From the NCBI GenBank assembly GCA_003228415.1, contig QIDL01000280.1:1-10617 (forward strand): 10,617 nt of DNA, written 5' to 3'. Below, piece by piece: positions 1 to 7,401 of the stretch. The translations under genes and the position numbers were made by a program. The DNA is from Gammaproteobacteria bacterium. Lineage in GTDB: Bacteria > Pseudomonadota > Gammaproteobacteria > Pseudomonadales > Azotimanducaceae. The notes under the pieces are model-generated. The model searched no databases. It was not told where the DNA came from and worked only from the letters and a program-made list of their open reading frames with translations. Each line of letters begins with the position of its first letter. Positions within the stretch are counted from its first letter, which is position 1.

Positions 1-1
1 C

Positions 2-1255
2 CAGGCCAGGTTACTCGATCAGGCGAACGCCGAACGACGTCGTGAAGAGCAGCGCTCCGATCGGCTGGAGACCACCTTCGATGAGAATGAAATTCGCATC
101 GGTGACCTGCAGGAGCAGTTGGATCGTCGGCTCGGCTCGCTCAGGGAGCTGTTTGGCGTCCTGCAGCAGGTATCGGGGGATACCCGAGGTTTGTTCGAAG
201 GTTCCATCATCACCGCACAGTATCCGAATCGAGGTGAATGGCTGGGTGCTTTCGCCAAGAAAATGGGTACTTCTTCACAGCTGGCCACCATCGATGAAAT
301 GGAAACATTGTGGTTCGAACTGCAGCGCGAAATGACTGAATCCGGCAAGGTTGTGCGGTTCCCGGGTACGGTGATCAAGCTCAATGGCGAAACGCTGCAG
401 ACCGATATCGTTCGTGTCGGATCCTATGCGCTGATCGCCGAAGGCGAATACGTGCAATTCGAGCCCGGCGACGAAGGCGTCATGGTAGAGCTGCCTCGTC
501 AACCCTCGGCAAGATTCACCAGTAGTGCAGAAGAATTGCAGAGCGCGTCGGAAGGCGAAATCGTGGAGTTCGGTATTGATCCGACCCGCGGTTCCCTGCT
601 GGCGATGCTCATTCAGGCCGCCACCTGGGGCGATCGAGTCGGCACGATGTTCGGCGGCATATCCAAGGGCGAATGCTGGCTGCCCTGGTGTGATGGACAA
701 GGGGGTACCCCCGGTTCGGTCATCATCCTGGTGGGTATCGTCGGCGTGCTGCTGGCGGTAGAGCGCCTCATCACACTGTCTCTGATGGGTGCCAAAGTGG
801 CTTCCCAGAAGAAAAATGATGTTGCCAGCGAGGACAATCCGCTGGGTCGTGTGCTCAAGGTCTACGATGACAACCGGGAGGTGGATGTCGAGACTCTGGA
901 GCTGAAGCTCTCGGAGGCAATACTGGGTGAGCAGCCGAAGATAACAAGGAATATCACCTTGATCCAGGTGATTTCCGTGGTAGCGCCGCTGCTGGGTCTA
1001 CTCGGTACTGTTATCGGTATGATCACTACCTTCCAGGCAATTACGCTGTTTGGCGCGGGCGATCCAAAGACCATGGCCGGTGGTATTTCCCAGGCCCTGG
1101 TGACCACCGTGCTCGGCCTGGTGGTGGCAATCCCCACCACGTTACTGCACTCGATCGTGGCCTCGCGAAGTCGCTCAATTATTCATGTGCTTGAAGAACA
1201 GAGTGCTGGCATTATCGCTGACCATGCCGAACACGCGGGCCGGCCGCTGGAGTGA
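2..1255 (+). CDS. ttpC: TtpC-like MotA/TolQ/ExbB-family protein of a TonB2 system (5' partial)
   Basis: The frame is open to the left edge, so the true start lies upstream. The TTG at 119 is only an internal leucine codon. The first roughly 60 visible residues are highly charged and look coiled-coil. A periplasmic domain follows with the stretch LPRQPSAR and the family-typical DPTRG (visible residues about 193-197). Next come a first membrane segment (about 235-258) and two more with the MotA/TolQ/ExbB signature: LLGLLGTVIGM (about 332-342) and GISQALVTTVLGLVVAIP (about 361-378). In Vibrio TonB2 systems, TtpC is an extra inner-membrane protein needed for TonB2 to energise outer-membrane receptors. 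The order here (large ExbB-like, ExbB, ExbD, TonB, TPR) matches. A DUF3450 gene is often found just upstream, but that lies outside the window. The loop before the first membrane segment carries a C-x4-C pair. Family assignment is strong; the TtpC name rests on architecture and context. Confidence 0.9.
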   Translation, partial: QARLLDQANAERRREEQRSDRLETTFDENEIRIGDLQEQLDRRLGSLRELFGVLQQVSGDTRGLFEGSIITAQYPNRGEWLGAFAKKMGTSSQLATIDEMETLWFELQREMTESGKVVRFPGTVIKLNGETLQTDIVRVGSYALIAEGEYVQFEPGDEGVMVELPRQPSARFTSSAEELQSASEGEIVEFGIDPTRGSLLAMLIQAATWGDRVGTMFGGISKGECWLPWCDGQGGTPGSVIILVGIVGVLLAVERLITLSLMGAKVASQKKNDVASEDNPLGRVLKVYDDNREVDVETLELKLSEAILGEQPKITRNITLIQVISVVAPLLGLLGTVIGMITTFQAITLFGAGDPKTMAGGISQALVTTVLGLVVAIPTTLLHSIVASRSRSIIHVLEEQSAGIIADHAEHAGRPLE

Positions 1256-1263
1256 AATGACCG

Positions 1264-1782
1264 ATGTTCTATGATTCATATTTGGCGATCGTTCAGTTCA
1301 TCGAGCTTGGTGGCGATGTGTTGTATCCCATCGCCGCGCTCACTTTCCTGATGTGGACGCTGATCTTCGAGCGTTTGTGGTACTTCCAGGCAGAACACAA
1401 GAATATCATTCGCGATGCCACTGAACAGTGGGAAGGCCGTGTGGAGCGCCGCTCCTGGAGTGCGCACCAGGTCAAGGAGCGTCTGGTCTCGGAGTCCGCA
1501 GACCGAATCACCGGCAGCCTGCCGTTGATTCAGACCTGTGTGGCATTATGTCCGCTACTGGGGTTGTTGGGCACGGTAACCGGTATGATCAGCGTGTTCG
1601 ATGCGATGGCGACCATGGGCGGTAACGCCCGCTCGATGGCGGCTGGCGTATCGCAGGCAACGATACCGACGATGTCGGGGATGATCGCGGCGCTGTCCGG
1701 TGTGTTGGGCAGTACCCTGATCAAGCGCAAGGTGGATACCGAAATTGGTTTGTTCGAAGATCATCTGACCTTCGACCACTGA
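1264..1782 (+). CDS. exbB: ExbB-type proton channel subunit (TonB2 system)
   Basis: A 172-residue MotA/TolQ/ExbB-family protein. It should form, with ExbD, the inner-membrane proton channel that powers TonB. Three membrane segments are visible: residues about 18-41 (DVLYPIAALTFLMW onward), about 85-110 with LLGLLGTVTGM, and about 120-148 with MAAGVSQATIPTMSGMIAAL. The last two form the family signature. The short length with almost no N-terminal extension is typical of TonB2-associated ExbB rather than of the preceding TtpC-like protein. The ATG follows the upstream stop by 8 bp, and GGAG at 1249-1252 lies 11 nt before it, so translational coupling is likely. The gene sits between the TtpC-like gene and exbD in an evident operon. 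TolQ is the main alternative, but the TonB and TPR neighbours, and no visible tolA/tolB/pal, favour ExbB. Confidence 0.93.
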   Translation: MFYDSYLAIVQFIELGGDVLYPIAALTFLMWTLIFERLWYFQAEHKNIIRDATEQWEGRVERRSWSAHQVKERLVSESADRITGSLPLIQTCVALCPLLGLLGTVTGMISVFDAMATMGGNARSMAAGVSQATIPTMSGMIAALSGVLGSTLIKRKVDTEIGLFEDHLTFDH

Positions 1783-1792
1783 GGAGAGACGT

Positions 1793-2200
1793 ATGGCTCG
1801 TAGGGCGAGTCGAATTTCGCGGTCTGACGATGATTCCGATATCAACCTCACACCGATGCTGGACGTTGTGTTCATCATGCTGATCTTTTTCATCGTGACG
1901 GCCACCTTCATCAAGCAGTCCGGCATCGACGTGATTCGTCCGGAAGCGCGTACCGCGGAACAGAAGCCAACGGTCAGCTTGCTCGTGGCCATCGGCGAGA
2001 ACGGAGATATCTGGATCGACAAACAGAAGGTCGACGTGACGGCGGTTCGAGCCCACATCGAGCGGTTGCACGCCGAGAACCCCAAGGGGGGCCTGGTTAT
2101 CCAGGCAGATAGAGGTGCTAAATCGGAAAAGCTGATGGCGGTGCTGAGTGCTGCGCGCGCTGCAGGATTGACCGAAGTGGCCATTGCCACTGACTCGTAG
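1793..2200 (+). CDS. exbD: ExbD-type biopolymer transport protein
   Basis: A 135-residue ExbD/TolR-family protein with one N-terminal membrane segment and a periplasmic domain. The hallmark INLTPMLDVVFIMLIFFIV (residues about 17-35) contains the conserved membrane aspartate at residue 24. This corresponds to the essential proton-handling Asp of Escherichia coli ExbD. The remainder (residues 40-135) is a typical periplasmic ExbD domain with PTVSLLVAIGENGDIWID and a C-terminal GLTEVAIATDS. The start follows the exbB stop by 10 bp and has a GGAGAG-type Shine-Dalgarno directly after that stop. The protein should partner ExbB in the channel and pass proton-motive force to TonB. TolR is the alternative but does not fit the neighbours. 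Confidence 0.95.
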   Translation: MARRASRISRSDDDSDINLTPMLDVVFIMLIFFIVTATFIKQSGIDVIRPEARTAEQKPTVSLLVAIGENGDIWIDKQKVDVTAVRAHIERLHAENPKGGLVIQADRGAKSEKLMAVLSAARAAGLTEVAIATDS

Positions 2201-2211
2201 GAGGTTTCGCT

Positions 2212-2814
2212 ATGGCAGTCAGATATCTTTTTGGAGTGGTGCTGGGTCTGGTCACCACGTTCTTACTGTTCATGATCATGCAGTCGGTGATTTCGAGTGA
2301 TCGGAATCCCTTCACCGAGGGCTTCAAGGGCAGGCTGGTCGACATCGTTCGTCTCGACGAAGATCAGGAAATCGAGATCAAGAAACGTAAGCCGCCCAAA
2401 CCTCCGCCCCCGGACGAGCCTCCGCCGGACATGCCGAAACCCGACTTCGACAACAGCAGTATCTCCCAGGGTGTGGATATCGGTGCGGTGGATGTCAACG
2501 TCGATCTCAACGTCGGTGCCATTGGTGGATTCAGCTCCGATGGTGACTATCTGCCTATTGTGAAGGTCGCACCCGTGTACCCGCGCAGGGCGCAAACCCG
2601 TGGCATCGAAGGCTATGTGTTGCTGGAGTTCATCGTTACCGCCACCGGTGCGGTTTCCAACCCGGTAGTGATCGAATCTCAGCCCGTTGGCATATTCGAC
2701 CGTGCGGCGATCAACGCAGCTCTCAAATTCAAATATAAGCCGAAAGTCGTGAACGGTGAAGCCATCGCTGTGGCCGGCGTAAAAAACCGTATCACATTCG
2801 AGCTACAGGATTAG
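2212..2814 (+). CDS. tonB: TonB-family energy transducer (TonB2 type)
   Basis: A 200-residue TonB-like protein. Residues about 5-28 form the single N-terminal membrane anchor. Residues 57-77 are the Lys/Pro-rich spacer (KKRKPPKPPPPDEPPPD). Residues about 112-200 are the TonB C-terminal domain, with YP at 123-124, GIEGYVLLEF and KFKYKPKVVNGEA. The short proline spacer and 200-residue length match TonB2 proteins of Vibrio more than the roughly 240-residue E. coli TonB. The anchor contains no histidine, unlike E. coli TonB (His20), and as I recall for TonB2. It should span the periplasm and pull on the TonB box of outer-membrane receptors for iron chelates or other ligands. No receptor gene is in the window, so the substrate is unknown. 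A strong AGGAGG Shine-Dalgarno overlaps the end of exbD; spacing between the genes is 11 bp. Confidence 0.95.
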   Translation: MAVRYLFGVVLGLVTTFLLFMIMQSVISSDRNPFTEGFKGRLVDIVRLDEDQEIEIKKRKPPKPPPPDEPPPDMPKPDFDNSSISQGVDIGAVDVNVDLNVGAIGGFSSDGDYLPIVKVAPVYPRRAQTRGIEGYVLLEFIVTATGAVSNPVVIESQPVGIFDRAAINAALKFKYKPKVVNGEAIAVAGVKNRITFELQD

Positions 2815-2835
2815 CCAGGGGGAGGTTACGCGACT

Positions 2836-4188
2836 ATGAAACCGTTGATAACCAGAAGTTGTCTTGCTATCGGTCTTGCAGTGATGATCGTAGCCACAGG
2901 GCCGTTCAGCGCCGAAATGGGGGTGACGGGTGTCCAGTTAGCCGCCGCCGAGAAGGAGAAGCCACAAAAAACCCGCCGTGTCCCGACCATGAGCGAGCAG
3001 ACCTACAAAAAACTGTCCCAGGCTCAGGAATTCATGGATCTGAAGGAATATCGATCCGCGATGAACGTCCTGGACATCATGCTGCAGCGTAGCCGGCGTC
3101 TGAACGGCAACGAGATCGGGCAGGTGAACAACATGCGTGGTTTCGTGTATTTCTCGGAGGAGAAATACGAGAAGGCCATCGAAGCGTACGAACTGGTTGT
3201 TGGTCAAGGCGAGGACATCCCCGAAGGGCTGGAGACGACCACACTGTACACCCTGGCGCAATTGAGTTTCGTTACCGAGCGCTATCGGGATGCGTTGCGA
3301 TACATGGAGACCTGGATCTCTAAAGCAAACAATCCAGGGGCCGATCCACACATCTTCATGGGTCAGGTTTACTACCAGATGAAGGACTATACGGCTGCCA
3401 TCAAGCAGATCGAAAAAGGCATCGGGATCGCTCAGGAGCGGTCTCTCACCGTCAAAGAAAACTGGTGGGGGCTGCTCAACTATCTCTACTTCGAAAAGGA
3501 GAACTGGGACAAAGTGCTGGAGATACTGGAAATCCTCGTCCACGATTTTCCGAAACGCGAATACTGGATCCGTCTGGCGGGAATTCATGGTCAGGAAGGC
3601 CACGAGAAAGAACAGGTTAACGCCATGCAGGCCGCTTACACGGCAGGATTTCTGGATCGAGAACGAGACCTGATAAATTTCGCCGGTCTGCTGATGCAGG
3701 AACAGGTGCCTTTCCGTGCAGCGGTTGTACTGGAAAAGGGATTTGAAGATGACCAGATCGAACGCAGTGCAAAAAATCTGCAGAGCCTTGGCCAGGCCTG
3801 GCAGCTCGCTCAGGAAACCGACAATGCCATTCCGGCATTCGAGGAAGCGGCCGGCCTTTCGGATGATGGCCGTATCTTTGAGCGATTGGCTCAACTCTAC
3901 CTCGACGATGATCAGTTCGAGCCCTGTGTGGAGGCATCTGATGGCGCCCTGGACAAAGGCGGTTTACGCTCTATCCCACAGGCGCACATTGTAAAAGGCA
4001 TGTGCCAGTACAACGCTGCCCAGAGCAAGATTTCCAATCTGAATCGTGCGCGCAAGTCTTTTGTTTCCTGCAGAAACGAAGCGCGAAAAGACGAAGACGA
4101 CGACAACAATCAACGCATCTGCCAGCAATGGATTACCTATCTGGATCGAGAATCTGCCCGGCTGACCCAGCTGCAGGCATCTTTGTAG
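2836..4188 (+). CDS. Exported TPR protein of the TonB2 operon
   Basis: A 450-residue protein with an N-terminal export signal: Lys near the start, a hydrophobic stretch at residues 8-22, and possible cleavage after FSA (residue 26) or after the AAA at 36-38. The rest is helical TPR-type repeats. Examples are the helix pair around residues 57-85 (LKEYRSAMNVLDIML), the unit at about 97-124 (FSEEKYEKAIEAYEL), and others with RYRDALRYME, MKDYTAAIKQIEKGI and ENWDKVLEILEIL. The C-terminus is highly charged, with a DEDDDNN patch. Vibrio TonB2 operons end with a comparable TPR gene, and the context says it works with the TonB machine. I infer a periplasmic scaffold or assembly role. There is no catalytic motif. 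A purine-rich GGGGGAGG Shine-Dalgarno lies about 10 nt before the ATG, and the gap after tonB is 21 bp. A long antisense frame here is a shadow. Confidence 0.9.
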   Translation: MKPLITRSCLAIGLAVMIVATGPFSAEMGVTGVQLAAAEKEKPQKTRRVPTMSEQTYKKLSQAQEFMDLKEYRSAMNVLDIMLQRSRRLNGNEIGQVNNMRGFVYFSEEKYEKAIEAYELVVGQGEDIPEGLETTTLYTLAQLSFVTERYRDALRYMETWISKANNPGADPHIFMGQVYYQMKDYTAAIKQIEKGIGIAQERSLTVKENWWGLLNYLYFEKENWDKVLEILEILVHDFPKREYWIRLAGIHGQEGHEKEQVNAMQAAYTAGFLDRERDLINFAGLLMQEQVPFRAAVVLEKGFEDDQIERSAKNLQSLGQAWQLAQETDNAIPAFEEAAGLSDDGRIFERLAQLYLDDDQFEPCVEASDGALDKGGLRSIPQAHIVKGMCQYNAAQSKISNLNRARKSFVSCRNEARKDEDDDNNQRICQQWITYLDRESARLTQLQASL

Positions 4189-4214
4189 AACGCTGTCGCA
4201 ACGCCATGGCGCCT

Positions 4215-4230
4215 CTCCGTGATCACGGAG
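4215..4230. repeat. Perfect 16-bp palindrome upstream of riboflavin synthase
   Basis: CTCCGTGATCACGGAG is its own reverse complement. It lies in the 71-bp gap between the TPR gene and the riboflavin synthase gene, 29 bp before the latter's ATG. No T-run follows, so an intrinsic terminator is unlikely. A dimeric-regulator operator or an RNA hairpin hiding the 5' leader are alternatives. GATCAC recurs once just downstream (4233-4238). The gap is too short to hold a full FMN riboswitch, and I see none. Confidence 0.5.
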
Positions 4231-4259
4231 GCGATCACCGAAGCGTGTAGTATGTCCAG

Positions 4260-4913
4260 ATGTTTACCGGAATCGTGCAGGGACTCTGTCCCGTCGAAAG
4301 CGTCTCAGACGAAACCAATCTGCGCCGGCTCACCGTCCAGACAGGCGACCTGGCCGCCGGTGTGGCGCTCGGTGCATCGGTCGCCATCAACGGTACCTGC
4401 CTGACCGTCACCGCCACCTCAGACGATGGTGCTCTGAGTTTCGACATCATCAAGGAAACACTGACCCTGACGAATCTCGGCCAACTCGAGCGCGGCGATC
4501 TGGTCAATGTGGAGCGTTCGTTTCGCGTTGGTGATGAGGTTGGGGGCCATATCCTCTCGGGGCACATTGCCAATCAGGTGACCGTGACCGAAGTGAAACA
4601 GGCAGACAATCTACGCGAACTGACACTTTCCGTGCCTGGACGGTGGATGAAGTATCTTCAGCAGAAGGGATTCGTCGCATTGGATGGCGCCAGCCTCACC
4701 CTGGCCACAGTCGATTACGATGCCGAAAACATTCGCATCAGTCTGATTCCCGAAACCATCGAACGAACGACGCTCGGCCGGGTGGTAGAGGGAGACAGGA
4801 TCAACCTGGAAATAGATTCGCAGACTCAAGCAGTGGTGGAAACGGTGGAGCGTCTGGTTCAGACGCCGGAACTACTCGCGCGATTAGCGATCAACGCAGA
4901 CCTGGGGGATTAA
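4260..4913 (+). CDS. ribE: Riboflavin synthase, alpha subunit
   Basis: A 217-residue protein that dismutates two 6,7-dimethyl-8-ribityllumazine molecules to riboflavin and a pyrimidine, the last step of vitamin B2 synthesis, in the cytoplasm. It has the two tandem lumazine-binding barrels of the family. The first (residues 1-about 97) has MFTGIVQG, VAINGTCLTV (41-50) and FDIIKETL (61-68). The second (about 98-195) has GGHILSGHI (95-103), VALDGASLTL (139-148) and IPETIERTTLG (163-173). The end, DSQTQAVVETVERL, matches E. coli closely, and the length is normal. The start is fixed by the invariant MFTGIV and by an in-frame TAG at 4248-4250. There is no Shine-Dalgarno in the usual place. Some databases call this gene ribC. 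No other riboflavin gene is nearby. It may be read from the TonB2 operon or from its own promoter. Confidence 0.97.
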   Translation: MFTGIVQGLCPVESVSDETNLRRLTVQTGDLAAGVALGASVAINGTCLTVTATSDDGALSFDIIKETLTLTNLGQLERGDLVNVERSFRVGDEVGGHILSGHIANQVTVTEVKQADNLRELTLSVPGRWMKYLQQKGFVALDGASLTLATVDYDAENIRISLIPETIERTTLGRVVEGDRINLEIDSQTQAVVETVERLVQTPELLARLAINADLGD

Positions 4914-4940
4914 CGGCCGTATACCCAAAAACAATCTCTT

Positions 4941-7205
4941 CTAGTTGGAAGGTGTCGGATGCCGATGCATTTGCCGCAAGTTCCCGATGACCGCCTGCAA
5001 TGCCCGGTCGAAAACCTGTGATTCCTCGAGAATGGTGAGCGTCTTTCGCTTCAGTTCTACCGCCAGGCCGCGCCGGCTTCTTTCCGCTACTTTCATGCCG
5101 CGCCGATTGACGAAGATGTAGCGGCCACCTGGTTCGATGATGGTAGACAATTTGCAGCGCAGTAACTCATTTCCGACCTGCCGCAGTTCGACCCAGCTGC
5201 CTTCTCTGAGCTTTCCGACTTGTTCGATGTATTCCGCTTCAACGTTTATCGTTCCCTCGATGTCGAGTCGCTCGCCTGGCACGGTCAGCACGATCTCATC
5301 CATGATCTGGTAGGATTCGTCGACCACCGGTACCTCATCCTCTTCCAGATAAGCCCGATCGTTGCTCGAGATGTTCTGCAGATGTTTCTCGATATTCACC
5401 ATCTGCCGGGCAGCTTCGGTGTCCGGTAACTGTATCTCGGACATGCCGAGCTTGAGGTTTTCCAACAGTTCAGGCAGCTTCGAATCGCGCTGTTCGATGT
5501 CCTGCAGATCGTCCAGAGGTTGCAGGCACCAGAGGAGGTCATCTAGCGTCTGGGATTGGCGCTGCCATGCAGGCGATCGTTCGCCGTCTGTGACACAGGC
5601 ATAAACGAGAACCTTGGACCAGGTATCACTGACAAAACGGCCAATCTCCGCGGGCAGACGCATGCCGCTGGCCTTTTGATTGATGAGCTTCTGCACGGTT
5701 AGTTTCGCCTTTATCGTACGCGCTCGGCCTTTCTCGTTGTCTTTGACCCGCTGTTCGACCTGTTCGCGTTTCTTCGCGTCGTTACCCACGAATGCACGCA
5801 GATCTCTCGTCAGTTCCTCAAAAATTGAAGCGTCGTTCTTGAAGCCGTTCATGAGTCGCAGAACGATGGATTCAATCTTGTTGTACAGCGCATCCCGCTT
5901 CAGTTCCTGGGCATTGCTCCAGCCGATACCGGCGGACGAAAGCTCATTGAGCAACTGCCGGGCCGGGTGACCGCTCCTTTGGAAGAACGTGCGATCCATG
6001 ATCGCCAGCTTGACGATCGGTAACTGCAGGCGACCGATCAGGGCTTTCATTGGTATAGCCAGATTGCGGTCATTCAATATGTAGTCGAACAACATGCCGA
6101 CAAAATTGACCACGTCATCTTCTGCCTGGCTGAGACGCGATTCTTTGTCGTCTGTACCAGCCGAGACACCGCCGATCACCAGCTCTCGTAGATCCAGTAC
6201 CGCGGGAATCGATTCGATATCGATTGGGGCGGTGAGTTCGCTCTGCGCATCGGATAGTGCGGCGAGCACATCGGCAGTGCTGAGCGCGGAGACCCGCCTG
6301 CCGGTAGAGGATGGACCAGCTCCGCGACGACCACCACCCGGAACGGCATTCCGCGTTGCCGCAAGCAACTCCTGGATCACTCCGAAGCTTGCACCGCCGA
6401 GATGACTCGATCCGACGCCATGATCGGCGCCAGCGCCCGTCGATCCGGGGTGGAATTCATTTCGGTCGTCTGCATGAGAATCCGCGGTAGGTCGATGAGG
6501 TTCACGGCCGGCACGCATGACCTTTTTGAGATCCGTCAACACACCAGCTTCTGCGAGCAACTGGTTGGCTTCGGTATAAACACTGGCCAGATGTTCCATG
6601 ACGAAGCGCTCGAAAAGCTTCAGCAGAATGATGCGCACCTTGATGTCGATTTCCGCGCACTCCAGCGAGGTGACGAAGGCGTGGCTGAGACGTTCGGGAC
6701 CCAGCGGGTTCATCCGCTCGGTAATGGTCTGTTTCTTGGCCAGGTGATCGACTCGCTTGGTCAACTGCATCACCAGCAACGAGTGCTGACTGGTTACCTT
6801 CGATACGATTCCCGCTACCGCAACGGAGATCTCGAGGTCGTCATTGGCGACCATTGAAATATCGTCTGCGGCCGTCGATTCGAATTTCCCGTTTTCTTCG
6901 GGTTGCTGTTCGTCGAATATCAGTTCGAAGCCGTGATGCACTTCCTGGATGAATGTTTTGGCGATATTGGTTCGCTGCAGGCGTAGTTCGCGCATGGATT
7001 CGAAGTAGAGGTGCTGATCGGAATCACTGCGTGAACGGTCGGCCATTTCGAAGAGTGAGTCGTCGATGTTGTTGAACAGACTTTCGAACAGATCGGCCAG
7101 TTGTTTTTTCGCGTGTTGTCGTACCGTGTGAAGAATAGGCGGCAACGGCGACTTCTTTCTCGACGCGCTCGCTAGTGATACGACTTTAGGTTGGCTCACC
7201 GCCAC
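4941..7205 (-). CDS. DUF1631 family protein with PilZ-like C-terminal region
   Basis: A 754-residue protein that I recognise as DUF1631, a family common in Gamma- and Betaproteobacteria with no firmly established function. Most of it is predicted helical and highly charged (residues about 25-230 and 340-630). A Gly/Ser/His-rich linker lies at about 233-305, with GAGADHGVGSSHLGG and PGGGRRGAGPSS. The last roughly 105 residues (from about 647) look beta-rich: W-V-E-L, RCKL, then YIFVNRRGMKVAERS (696-710) and FDRAL. This tail resembles the PilZ-like C-terminus seen in the family, but canonical RxxxR plus D/NxSxxG motifs are not clear in it. No signal peptide or membrane segment is visible. The start is GTG at 7205 with AAGGA 5 nt upstream, and an in-frame TGA lies just before it. 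GTG at 7199 is the alternative. It faces ribE with a 27-bp convergent gap. The PilZ gene next door suggests a role in c-di-GMP output. Confidence 0.85.
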   Translation of the reverse strand: MAVSQPKVVSLASASRKKSPLPPILHTVRQHAKKQLADLFESLFNNIDDSLFEMADRSRSDSDQHLYFESMRELRLQRTNIAKTFIQEVHHGFELIFDEQQPEENGKFESTAADDISMVANDDLEISVAVAGIVSKVTSQHSLLVMQLTKRVDHLAKKQTITERMNPLGPERLSHAFVTSLECAEIDIKVRIILLKLFERFVMEHLASVYTEANQLLAEAGVLTDLKKVMRAGREPHRPTADSHADDRNEFHPGSTGAGADHGVGSSHLGGASFGVIQELLAATRNAVPGGGRRGAGPSSTGRRVSALSTADVLAALSDAQSELTAPIDIESIPAVLDLRELVIGGVSAGTDDKESRLSQAEDDVVNFVGMLFDYILNDRNLAIPMKALIGRLQLPIVKLAIMDRTFFQRSGHPARQLLNELSSAGIGWSNAQELKRDALYNKIESIVLRLMNGFKNDASIFEELTRDLRAFVGNDAKKREQVEQRVKDNEKGRARTIKAKLTVQKLINQKASGMRLPAEIGRFVSDTWSKVLVYACVTDGERSPAWQRQSQTLDDLLWCLQPLDDLQDIEQRDSKLPELLENLKLGMSEIQLPDTEAARQMVNIEKHLQNISSNDRAYLEEDEVPVVDESYQIMDEIVLTVPGERLDIEGTINVEAEYIEQVGKLREGSWVELRQVGNELLRCKLSTIIEPGGRYIFVNRRGMKVAERSRRGLAVELKRKTLTILEESQVFDRALQAVIGNLRQMHRHPTPSN

Positions 7206-7280
7206 ACGATTCCTTCACTGTTAAGCGGGGATTACAGCACGTTGCGGGACCCAGGGCCGCGACTCGGGCGTGGTTGTTAT

Positions 7281-7296
7281 GGTGATGTAAGTCACA
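7281..7296 (-). promoter_or_regulatory. CRP/Vfr-like operator upstream of the DUF1631 gene
   Basis: The sequence gGTGA-tgtaag-TCACA matches the CRP/Vfr consensus TGTGA-N6-TCACA at 9 of 10 defined bases. On the minus strand a TGTAAT hexamer (7236-7231, one mismatch to TATAAT) lies downstream. That would put the start of transcription near 7224 and the site centre near -64, close to the class I position. No convincing -35 is present, as expected for an activator-dependent promoter. The match is what I see; binding is inferred. Confidence 0.45.
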
Positions 7297-7361
7297 GTTT
7301 GCACGCGATGGCGTCGCCTGCAGAGGTATGGCCGAGTAGATGGTGGTTATGAGGACTGGTT

Positions 7362-7398
7362 AACGGGCGTACCCGTTAGCCTAACGGGCGTACCCGTT
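7362..7398 (-). repeat. Two tandem identical hairpins just 3' of the PilZ gene
   Basis: The 16-bp unit AACGGGCGTACCCGTT occurs at 7362-7377 and again at 7383-7398. Each unit has perfect 6-bp arms (AACGGG/CCCGTT) around a 4-base loop. The units are 21 bp apart. The second ends 3 bp after the PilZ stop codon, so both lie at the start of that gene's 3' untranslated region. No T-run follows on either strand, so a simple intrinsic terminator is not supported. A REP-like mRNA 3'-end stabiliser or a double operator are alternatives. Confidence 0.6.
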
Positions 7399-7401
7399 GG
7401 T

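Noticed and set aside
119..1255. TTG at 119 as the start of the TtpC-like gene
   Set aside because: The same frame is open with plausible coiled-coil sequence right to the left edge, so the gene begins outside the window.
1555..2190. 211-residue minus-strand open frame
   Set aside because: It is antisense to exbB and exbD, both with unmistakable motifs.
2938..3894. 318-residue minus-strand open frame
   Set aside because: It lies wholly inside the TPR gene, whose repeats and operon spacing are clear. The antisense product shows no family features.
4189..4259. FMN riboswitch before riboflavin synthase
   Set aside because: The gap is only 71 bp and lacks the conserved RFN element sequences.
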